A DNA stretch of 64,000 nt from Glandiceps talaboti (lineage: Eukaryota > Hemichordata > Enteropneusta > Spengelidae). Under the pieces are notes generated by a model, which did not search any database, was not told the DNA's origin, and worked only from the letters and a program-made list of their open reading frames with translations. The stretch lies in NCBI RefSeq assembly GCF_964340395.1, contig NC_135569.1, positions 5,345,040 through 5,409,039 on the forward strand, written 5' to 3'. The translations under genes were made by a program, and so were the position numbers. Below, piece after piece: positions 34,027 to 42,945 of the stretch (positions are counted from its first letter, which is position 1; the number at the start of each line of letters is the position of its first letter).

Positions 34027-34812
34027 TTAAACCAAGATATTATCAATTGCGTTTTTGTTGTATTTCCCTCGCAAAAGACGCAACGTTTCGGAGCTTCGGT
34101 TCATATAATATGCCGTTTCGGCAATCTGTTTTAATGTCCCGCAAACTCCACAATGTATTGTAGCATATTGTAGAATGTCAAGAATATCATGCCAGTAGCG
34201 AACAATGTGTAAAGGGATATCACCGGCAGCAATAGTATTCAGAAAATAATTATACATATCCCTATTAATTTTCTTATCGGACAGACACTTTGTGTTTCGA
34301 AACTAGTACTTAGGAAGACACACTTGTAGCTTTGGAATACCCTCCTCAGCAAGTAACCTTTTCCAAAATTGGGGTACAGCTGATAACAGTTGGTTATATT
34401 CATGATTTGTGCAAATATTACCATAAATTCTTGTAAAATAAACAAAAGAATAACATTTACATTCCACGTCTATAAGATCATTAATGAAAACAACACCATT
34501 TGAAATCAGAGAATTCCAAAGAATTTGTTTGTTATCAATACGTATTTTAGAATTATAACAGATCAATTCTTGAAACACGTCATCCTCCGTGTTGACTAAT
34601 GAGGATGTGTCATTGCACTGCAGCCATGCTTTAATAATTTCTTTTAAGAAAGTCGAATGAACAGGGTCCAAGATGCCATGGTCGAAACTACTAACGTTGG
34701 CATACTGTAAAAGCGGGCCGACGGTTTTCAAAAGGATATAATTATACCATTTAGAACAAAACAAATTATTATTTCGTATAATTCTCAAGTCCCAGCTAGC
34801 TTTTAACGACTT
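34027..34812 (-). pseudogene. LINE ORF2 C-terminal remnant
   Basis: Minus-strand frames at 34812-34303 and 34445-34027 carry Trp/Tyr/Phe-rich blocks (WDLRIIRNNNLFCSKWYNYI; IVRYWHDILDILQYATIHCG) typical of the region after the RT in L1/Tx1-type ORF2. At least one frameshift near 34303-34445 separates them. The frame ends at 34027. Confidence 0.65.
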
Positions 34813-34821
34813 GTCAAAAGC

Positions 34822-35960
34822 CTAAAGGTTTGTCAAATTAAGACAACCCTTGTCATAGTTACTGAAAATAACACGCCTTTTTATCTTTTCCGGTTTTCCA
34901 TCCCAGAGAAACTTAAAGATTAACGAATTATACTTTTTGATAAAAATGGACTGGGAGAAGGGAGAGCCATGAAAAGATAAGTAAATTGTGACACAACTAG
35001 TGCCTTTATAAGAGAAATCTTTCCATATAAGGTAAGGCCCCGACCCCGCCATGGCTGCAGTATCTTCCCCGCCTTTTCCAACCGAGGATTAAAATTCTTA
35101 TCAAGTAGTTGTGATATACCAATAGGAATATGTACACCCAAAACATCAACTGCCCCATCAGTCCACTCAAGTGGAGAAACAGTATCAATACAAAATCGAG
35201 TAAATTTCAAAGCGCCAATACGCAACACTTTACATTTGTCATAATTAGGCTTAAGCCCAGATATAACCGAAAACCGACTCAAAGTATCAATTAACTCATT
35301 GAAAGATTCCGGATTGGGCTGAACTGGAAAATTAGTATCATCGGCATATTGAGATATTTTGTTTTCAACTAACCCAGTTGTCAAACCCTTAATAATGTCA
35401 CATCCTCTAACTCTTATCGCAAGGAGTTCTACTACTATAACAAATAAATATGGAGACAATGGACATCCTTGTATGACTCCTCTGTGAAGGATAAATCGGT
35501 CAGATATATGACCGAAATTAATGATTCGGCTGGATATATTATTGTACAACACCTTAATCCACGACACAAATGAGGGACCAAAGTTGAAAAATTCCAGACT
35601 GTTTATGATAAGGTCCCACCTTACTTTATCAAATGCTTTTTCGAAATCTGCAATAAAAATAAGACCGGGCAAATCTTCTTTATCATAATAGTTTATTATT
35701 TCCAAAAGTCTACGAATATTGTCTGCTATAAATCTACCATGAATAAACCCAGATTGGTCTTCATGAACTATGTCTAGAATAACACGTTTGACACGAAGAG
35801 ATAGACATTTAGCTAAAATTCTAGTATCACAACACAGAAGAGTCAGTGGACGCCAATTCTTAAGAAAAACAGGATCTTTGTCTTTTCCTTGAGCATCTTG
35901 CTTTAACAACAATGACAGCAAACCCTCCCCCTCTGAGACAAGGATAACATTCCATTTTCA
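34822..35960 (-). pseudogene. LINE ORF2 reverse transcriptase core
   Basis: The longest frame (35921-34920) holds RT motifs in order: NWRPLTLLCCDTRILAK, GFIHGRFIADNI, the motif A block IADFEKAFDKVRWDLI, motif B HRGVIQGCPLSPYLFVIVVE, motif C QYADDTNF (YADD catalytic pair) and LKPNYDKCKVL. The preceding frame (36508-35903) carries domain 0, SGKSPGLDGIPIEVYKAFF, and overlaps out of frame, so a frameshift lies at about 35905-35935. A further shift near 34920-35050 precedes the FLWDGKPEKIKRR block. Confidence 0.88.
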
Positions 35961-36960
35961 AACGAATAATTAAAGCAGAGTAGCATATGTTGACGCAATT
36001 GCGGGAAAAAAGCTTTGTAAACCTCAATTGGAATACCATCCAAACCTGGTGATTTGCCTGAAGGAAAAGAATTAATTGCCTGTAATAGTTCATTGGCAGT
36101 GATGAAACCTTCGCAGTGGTCTCGTTTGGTGTCACTAAGGCGATTGTGCCCAGATTCAGGGAGAACATCTTTACAGTTGTCCCTCGTTAGGGGTAACGGA
36201 GGCTCATTGAATGAATAAAGCTTACTATAAAAATCAACTTCCTCACTCAAAATGTCACAAGGATCAGTTAAAATAATACCGTCTGACTTGATTAATTTGA
36301 TAACATTTTTACGTGAGTAGTTTCTGTGGACAAGATTTAAAAAATATTTCGTAGGGCGCTCACCCATAGACATCCAACGAGCTTTTGCGCAGGTTATAAG
36401 ACCAGCTGTTCTATCTGCGTAAATAGTCTCGAGTTCTTCCTGCTTTGTATGCAACTGCTGTAAAATATCGCCAGTAACATGATCCTGGGAATCAGCGTTA
36501 CATTGCAATTTACTAATTTCGTCAATGAGTTGATTTTCCTTTTCCCTCTGCTTCTTATTTCTAATTGAACTATGCTTAATACAGTGTCCTCTAAAGGCAC
36601 ATTTGAATGCATCCCAAACAGAGTGAGGGTTTGCTGTATCCTTGTTAATGTCAAAAAAATCAGAAATAAAACGTCTCGATTGAGTTACAAAATATTGATC
36701 ACTTAAAAGAGACAGATTAAAATGCCAATAGCCTTTTCCCCTAGGAATATCACAAATTAAAGAATGGTCAGAACGAAAAGTGTCTTCAATTGTTGCCCTT
36801 GTAACTTTAGGAACAAAAGAAAAAGGGGCAAAATATAATCTATTCTACTGGCCTGCTGACCTCTCCGCCAGGTGTACCGTATGTTAGATGGATGACGTAA
36901 TCGCCAAATATCACACAAATCCCACATCTGCATAACCAAGAGATTTACGATGATAATTAA
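35903..36960 (-). pseudogene. LINE ORF2 linker between endonuclease and RT
   Basis: Frames 36508-35903 and 36654-36394 overlap. The first holds KARWMSMGERPTKYFLNLVH, a block conserved in the linker of L1/Tx1-type elements, and PSGKSPGLDG. Further up, minus-strand sequence at about 36790-36720 reads RSDHSLICDIPRGKGYWHFN, the final SDH motif of the endonuclease. Frame breaks separate these pieces. Confidence 0.8.
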
Positions 36961-37443
36961 TTGCATTCTTTCCAGCTTTGTCGAGATTCACATCTTGAAT
37001 AGTATTAAAATCGCCACAAAATATAACAGCTGTAGACACATCACAGAAATTCACCAGATTTGTGTTCATGTCATCAAAAAACTCCGGGTTATCATCATTC
37101 GGAGCGTATAAACACACCCGAACAAAATGTCGTGAGTCTACTGTCATGTCAACCATCAGCCATCGACCCTCGGTGTCAGCCTTAGTACGGTTGATTGTGA
37201 AAGAAAAATTATCTTTAAACAGAATAGCCACACCTCTCTTATTACTAGTACCATGACTAAAGAGAATTTCTGCCCCCCATTCAGCTTTCCAAAAACGCTC
37301 ATTAGTCGAAACTGAGTGAGTCTCCTGTAGACATATATATTATAAGGCTTATCTCGCAGCCAGGTAAAAATTTCACGACGTTTTGTTGAGTTAGCGAGAC
37401 CATTGCAGTTATACGAAGCAAGCTCAATTTTCAGAGACCCCAT
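36750..37443 (-). pseudogene. LINE ORF2 APE-type endonuclease, frameshifted
   Basis: Starts MGSLKIELASYNCNGLANST (37443), then shifts frame near 37330 to QETHSVSTNERFWKAEWGAE and continues to GRWLMVDM, VRVCLYAPNDD and FCGDFNTIQD (37231-36911). A further shift leads to YTWRRGQQASRIDYILPLF. The catalytic-type motifs N, QET, YAPN, GDFN and SRIDYIL are recognisable, so the fold was intact in the parent element. Confidence 0.85.
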
Positions 37444-37855
37444 TATAACCGATTAAGTTAACAAATATTAATGAGCAAACTACGCTATATTGCGAACTGA
37501 CCTCAAATAAATAAAAGAGGTCAAAAATAAAACAATCAGTGCATTGAAGTGGAAGGTTTCTACAACGAAAAAACACAAAATCTGAAATTGTAGGTACGAC
37601 CGAAGAAGCTGAAGAGAAGACAATACATAAAACAAAAACAAATGAAGAAGATAATAAGACGGAAAATAAAGGAAAACTGAGGATAACAGAGAGACAGAAA
37701 AGTAAGAACGAAAGTACAGCCGAGAAACAAGAATGACAACTGAGAGAAAGGACACACAATGACAAAACAAAAGCGCGTAAACTAAATGTGCCAAATGAGC
37801 GAGGCAATGAAAAGATCAACCTCTGCAAAAAAAATGCTAGAATTAAATCAATAGT
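37444..37855 (-). other. LINE spacer between ORF1 and ORF2
   Basis: About 410 bp that is purine-rich on the + strand. The long Leu/Ser/Phe-rich minus-strand frames here reflect this composition bias and do not resemble a known protein. Confidence 0.6.
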
Positions 37856-38623
37856 TTACATACCTGCTTCTAATTTCTTAATAACTTTACCATTTACAGT
37901 CAACAAGACACAGACATCATTGGGTGGTACACGCAACTGCACTCGACCGCCATCTTTTTTGGCGTTGTGGTATGACGACAATAATTTGTTTCGTGCAGTT
38001 TGTAATGCTGGAGGTAGATGTTCATGCACAATTAATCATGTATCCGTCAACATATGTCCACGGCTAAGAACTTCATTTCTGTCCTTCAGAGAGACGAACC
38101 TTACAATAATAGGCGGATTTGGGCGTTTTTCAGTAGATTTCGCTAAGCGATGAACAGCGCTGAGTTGCATAGTTTCGGCTGAAGACAGTTTGAGCTTCTC
38201 TTTTATGAAATGTCTCGTCTTTTCTTCTACATCCTCGTCCGATTCGAATTGAATGCCACGGACGATAACATCGTTTTTACGGCTATATCTCTCAAGTTTT
38301 AACTGTGCGATACATCGTTCACGTCGTTCAGTTTTTAACGCTTTACTAAGTAAATATTTCTCATCATACAAGTGTTCACGACTAGCCTCTAAATCACTAA
38401 CCTTGTCCTTTACACCTGTTACATCTTGAATTGCTGAATTCAGCTTTTCAGCCAACGCAGATACCTCAGCAGATAATTCTGACTTTACATTGTCAATTTT
38501 ATCCGATAGAACATTATTCTGTTGTGTTAGTACAGACGCCAGTGCTTTCAATTCCGATGACAATTGTTCGAAGAAATGATCGGCACCATCATGTTGCGTA
38601 ACACTTTTCCACACAGTAGCCAT
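37856..38623 (-). pseudogene. LINE ORF1 (L1-type RNA-binding protein) with an in-frame stop
   Basis: 256 codons from ATG to TAA. A coiled-coil (about residues 10-85: LKALASVLTQQNNVLSDKID, VSALAEKLNSAIQDVTGVKD) is followed by an RRM-like block (YSRKNDVIVRGIQFESDEDV; AVHRLAKSTEKRPNPPIIVR) and a C-terminal domain (LPPALQTARNKLLSSYHNAK ... VLLTVNGKVIKKLEAG). A TGA after residue 195 interrupts the frame but the same frame continues with the expected C-terminal domain, so this is one nonsense mutation. The domain order is that of L1/Tx1-type ORF1 proteins. Confidence 0.85.
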
Positions 38624-38886
38624 GCCTGCACCACGAGTCGAACTGGTCGAGGATTTCTGTCGTTGTCTCCTTCTTCCGGTTACCTGACATTTGGTTCCAA
38701 ACCAAGCTTACAAGTTAAAAGCCAATAGTATACAAAATATCGTTCTATAGATTCATTGCTGAAGACAGAATAACCCAGAAAACGGGAGATTTTTGCAGAG
38801 GTCGAACAGCACACGTCCGTCTAGGCAGCCATGATATGCTAATTATAATGCTAATTATCCATAAGTCTACGCTTTCTTTTTAATAT

Positions 38887-39117
38887 TTTTTTTTAAAAGA
38901 CCAGAAAGTGTACAGGTACATACATATAATATTTTTAATCATTCCATTTCTGGCCTTATACTCAAAATAACAAATATGTGTAGACGTGTATAATGAGTTT
39001 ATTAAAATATACTATAAATAAAGAAGTAAGTATGTAAATGTGACTAATAGCTAACTTGGGCCTTTATTACCTGTATGACATCATTATCATTTTCGGGTTT
39101 CACCAGAATTGTTGCCT
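38887..39117. repeat. Direct repeat, left copy (~230 bp)
   Basis: Matches 40397-40626 at roughly 95% identity with small indels, from TTTTAAAAGACCAGAAAGTG through CACCAGAATTGTTGCC. The two copies flank the palindrome and TIR element between them. Contains ATAAATAAAG. Confidence 0.9.
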
Positions 39118-39243
39118 CATGCCCCTGGTTTAAGCAAGGAATACGTTTGAGCTCGAACACGCCAAGCAGCGGAGCGCGTCATCAGCTGTCGCGAGCGCAC
39201 TAAGCGTCCATTTTTGCACCATGTCTATCCGTATACTTAAGCA

Positions 39244-39379
39244 ATAAACCACCCCCTGGGGATGGTATACCAAGAGGTTTTGACCAGTGAACGAAATATA
39301 TGCACGAGCGATAGCGAGTGCATATATTGAGTTCACTGGTCAAAACCGAGTGGTATACCTTCCCCAGGGGGTGGTTTAT
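39244..39379. repeat. Long palindrome (about 60-bp arms)
   Basis: The left arm begins ATAAACCACCCCCTGGGGAT and the right arm ends with its inverse (CCCCAGGGGGTGGTTTAT). The arms match at about 53 of 60 positions and include GGTTTTGACCAGTGAAC and ATATATGCAC, around a 12-base centre GAGCGATAGCGA. A perfect stem would be strong enough to extrude or to fold in RNA. Confidence 0.9.
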
Positions 39380-39383
39380 CGCT

Positions 39384-40306
39384 ATTATATTATACCAGTA
39401 TATTGAAAATATCGGAAACAAGATAAGAACTAACGTTTTCTCGTTTCATATGCGCCTCTGTGTCTAATTTGCATAACAATAACGCTGCTTTTCAAGACAG
39501 CTGATCTTGGCCTCAATGTGAACGTCGTGCAGCGACTGGATTTATTTTATCTGCTCGTCGTTTCTAGGGATAATCTGTACATTGATCGGCTCATTAAAAG
39601 TGCACAGTGATGAATAAACAACCTGTTTGACTCAAGGTATAAACTTGAAGTGGTTTATTAAATACAGCGTGCTTCGATCGTTCCCGGCCGAATTCGCGAC
39701 TCGGTGAATTGAGACGATAGGCATGGCGGCAGGTTGATATTTACAATGTATTTATATTACTGGAAGTGACGTCAGTAGATTTTCGGGTTTGAGGATTTCC
39801 CTCTCGGGTTGATGACTGATACTCTAGGACAGGATCCCAGACAAATTTCTATTTAGATTAATGGTAAGTCGGCCAGTGTAACCTCTTTCACTTGCTTCAT
39901 TTTTATGACAGGACAGGACAGCTCACCAATGTTTCCACTCCAGCCGCGCCGAGGCTGGGACCGCGACCGATCTCGTGCATGCCTAGCGCCTTGACCTTAG
40001 TACATGTAGTAGGCGATGATTTGAACAAATACGCGATGACTGGGTTGCTTTCGAAATTTCCTTCATAATTTCTCATAAAATATTGTCTCATTGAGAGAAA
40101 ATCCTCCTCTGACAATTCGAAGAGTTCACTATCAGTATCACGGCGGACTACAACTCAACGCTCGTAGACGAACAAAATTTGGACGCGTGCCAGCAGTGCA
40201 TTATCGTACCAGCAGTGCATTATCACTCGTTTTAGACGCGCTAGCTCGATGTCTAGACCAATCAGATCCCTCGATTTCCACCATCAATATACTGGTATAA
40301 TATAAT
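39384..40306. mobile_element. 923-bp element with 22-bp perfect terminal inverted repeats
   Basis: The left end (39384-39405) contains TATACCAGTATATTG and the right end (40285-40306) is its exact inverse over 22 bp. The interior is CpG-richer than its surroundings and holds a 70-codon minus-strand frame (40115-39903, DSELFELSEEDFLSMRQYF just upstream, then NYEGNFESNPVIAYLFKSS) with no family I recognise. This frame could be an element-borne fragment. A 12-base duplication (CCAGCAGTGCAT) occurs near 40190-40220. Confidence 0.72.
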
Positions 40307-40396
40307 TTCTTTTTTCTTTATTCTTTTTTGGAGTCTTCCATATTTACATAAACTTTTTTTCTGCGATTATTATAAAAAAATGTTTCATTTTTTTAA

Positions 40397-40626
40397 AAGA
40401 CCAGAAAGTGTACAAGTACATACATATAATATTTTTAATCATTCCATTTCTGGCCTTATACCCAAAATAACAAAAATATGTAGGCGTGTATAATGTAGGC
40501 GTGTATATTTATTAAAATATACTATAAATAAAGAAGTAAGTATGTAAATGTGACTCATAGCTAACTTGGGCCTTTATTACCTGTATGACATCGTTATCAT
40601 TTTCGAGTTTCACCAGAATTGTTGCC
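40397..40626. repeat. Direct repeat, right copy (~230 bp)
   Basis: Second copy of the repeat at 38887-39117, same orientation. A short internal duplication (TAGGCGTGTATA twice) accounts for the 10-bp length difference. Confidence 0.9.
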
Positions 40627-41240
40627 CCTGTTCTTTTTTAGCAAATGAGCAAATTGAGCAAATGCTGAGCTCGTGGAGGTTGAATTTTCGAATTCCAGTA
40701 CTCTCATGGACGTTTGCCAAGATTCGAATCATTCGAGCTCGCGATCGCACGACAAGACAGAGAAGTAAAATCTACGGCCATTGGGGGCGCTATTCAATCG
40801 GTACACTCCTAGCGCACACACACACATTGCATACATCCACCTCTAGTGTGTCTACATTTCTGATCTGTGATTCTGCTTCACTCTTCACCATCCTAAAATG
40901 AAAAGAAAAGTGAAATCACAGCTCCACAACATAGTCACAATAAACCAGCTCCTCAGCCTCTCAACTGCACTAGCACTATTTTTGAAGAACGTTATCACTC
41001 TAATTCACATAAAAAAACCAAGACATAATTTTGTATGTGTATGGAAAGGCAGGTTTATTACCAAAAATGTTAGTTTGATTTCCATGAATCTATCAGGTGT
41101 TTAAGTTTAACAACTATTGGCTCAATAAGTCTAAAAAAAAGGGATGAAAAACTGAAAGAACAGAACTCAGGTGAACAGACGTAAAGAAATCAGTTTGAAT
41201 TATGAAAACTTGATATAAATAGTATTGGCCATTGGTCTCA
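40627..41240. other. Intergenic, nothing recognised
   Basis: No exon or repeat family was identified. A short CpG-rich patch (about 40675-40800) resembles a similar patch at 39140-39210. Confidence 0.55.
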
Positions 41241-42945
41241 TTCTTAGGTCATGTCAAAGGTCAAACACTACGGGAGTCATATGTCAAAGGTCAAACATTA
41301 CAGGTCATGTCAAAGGTCAAACATTACAGAGTCATGTCAAATGTCAAACATTATGGGTCATATGACAAAAGTCAAACATTAAGGGGTATATGTCAAATAC
41401 TGTCATTCAACCTATGTGTTCTCCATATTAGAACCACAGTCATTCAAAAATTGGTGCTTGAAGTATCAAACTCCTGTATTTGGGTAAAAAAAGGTAAACG
41501 TCCATCTACTCAGACTGTAGTAAAACTCCTCAACATTAAAGTATAATGGTGAACATAATGATTATGTGACAGGTCCATCAACTGATGTCAAAGGTCAAAC
41601 ATCCACAAACTGATGTTAAGGGGCAAACACCCATTTCCTCAGACGCCGAGGGCAAACTCCTCAACATCAAGACAAAATGTCAAACATAATTCTGTCACAG
41701 GTCAACCATCCACCAACTAATGTCAAAGGTCAAACATCCATGATCAAACATTATTATCCTCAATCTTTACGGTTTAAAATGAAAGAAAGTGAACTTATTG
41801 TTGCCTGAAACATAATGTCTAATAAAGATTGTGGACTAATGACATCTTGTAAGCCCATGTCTTTGTATGCAGAAGTTGAGTGACATTGGGTTTAAAGGTC
41901 AAATGGTGCTTAATTAAAGGTCACATGACTGAGTTCAAAGGTCATACAACTGTGGCTTTATGTCACATGACTGAGTTCAAAGGTCAAATATGAAACAGTA
42001 TGAAAGTACACATTTTTCAATTCTGTTATTGGGTACCAAAATATACAAATACTTTACATAGCTATTCAACTATACTACACCATCAAATTGGAATTAAAAT
42101 GGCTCAAATTCTGAAAAGAACTTTTTGTAAAAAAAATTGGTGAAAGTTAGGTTGTTTTCCCCTTCAAAATGTAATTGGCATGTAAGTAACGTGATGACAT
42201 ATCTCTATGCAAACATTTAATTAGATATACGTAAATTGGCAATTTTCTCTGTAAAATATTTGTAAATGGTATATATCTATCAGTCACGTGATAGGAAAAT
42301 AGAATGACTATTTCCCTAGGGAAATAGTTCCATCAACTTTTACATGGTCATGTGACCACTGCGCGTTCACAGCAGGTCAAAATGGCAGCTTCTGACGATG
42401 TCGTCTGCCACCGCGAGTTCACAGCATGAGGTATATTATAAAACACATATTACCTGGCCGAAATAAACACCGAAATAAACATTTATGACCTACGAAAATC
42501 TAATTCTGCAAATTCCGAGTACAAAAAAAAAGAATATGTATACGCATATAATTTGCTGACATACTGTATTATTTGCATTACACATACCCCCTTCAACTTT
42601 AGCTTTTTAGAATAGTCCTACAAATAAAACACCTTAGGAAGAAACTATATCACTGGAGATAGGGGTGTTTTAGTAAGGTTTACTGTACGAATATATTAGC
42701 AGCATTTTTAATGTATAATACTGATAAATTTTTGTTTAAAAATTATAATAATTTCAACAAATGTACTCTTTCTAGAAATGAAAACATGAAAGATAGAGAT
42801 GTCGAAGAAAACTGTTAGAAATAGTTTTGGTTTCAGTATTACTTTCAAACGCTCTCTATATCAAACTTATCACTTACATTATTGTATTAAACTATTCCTA
42901 ATTGTTTAGGTCAAAGGTCAGAAGGGAAGTTTGGGTCAAAGGTCA
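41241..42945. repeat. AGGTCA-rich degenerate repeat region
   Basis: The phrase TCAAAGGTCAAAC or close variants occurs more than a dozen times in three clusters (41243-41390, 41570-41740, 41890-41990), plus two at 42908-42945. It looks like a decayed minisatellite built on GTCAAAGGTCAAACATTAC. The AGGTCA core equals the nuclear-receptor half-site, and 42908-42920 and 42933-42945 are direct repeats with one-base spacing (DR1). Confidence 0.75.
42270..42440. other. E-box and palindrome patch with a short ATG frame
   Basis: Contains GTCACGTGAT (42286-42295), a perfect 16-base palindrome ATTTCCCTAGGGAAAT (42311-42326), GGTCATGTGACC (42347-42358), and a 15-codon frame in strong Kozak context (AAAATGGCAGC, stop about 45 bases later). 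Composition is less AT-rich than the neighbours. It may be a promoter-like patch or part of a repeat; no gene was recognised. Confidence 0.35.

Larger units (their letters stand above)
33960..38850 (-). mobile_element. Decayed L1/Tx1-type LINE (ORF1 + endonuclease + RT)
   Basis: Reading on the minus strand: ORF1 (38623-37856), a spacer, then ORF2 remnants from 37443 to 34027. ORF2 shows an APE-type endonuclease followed by a reverse transcriptase with the FADFEKAFDKV-like, RGVIQGCPLSPYLF and QYADDTNF boxes and a C-terminal region without an obvious RNase H. Several frameshifts and at least one in-frame stop make it non-autonomous. The boundaries are approximate: the 5' side ends near a GGCAGCC/CTAGGCAG segment at about 38825-38850, and no poly(A) tail or target duplication was identified at the 3' side. 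Confidence 0.85.

Noticed and set aside
37424-37828. Leu/Phe/Ser-rich minus-strand frames of 134 and 104 residues
   Set aside because: They sit between ORF1 and ORF2 of the LINE and reflect a strand-asymmetric, purine-rich spacer; they do not resemble a real membrane protein.
38887-40626. Small LTR retrotransposon
   Set aside because: The direct repeats do not show TG...CA ends, a primer binding site or a polypurine tract, and the interior is occupied by an inverted-repeat element.
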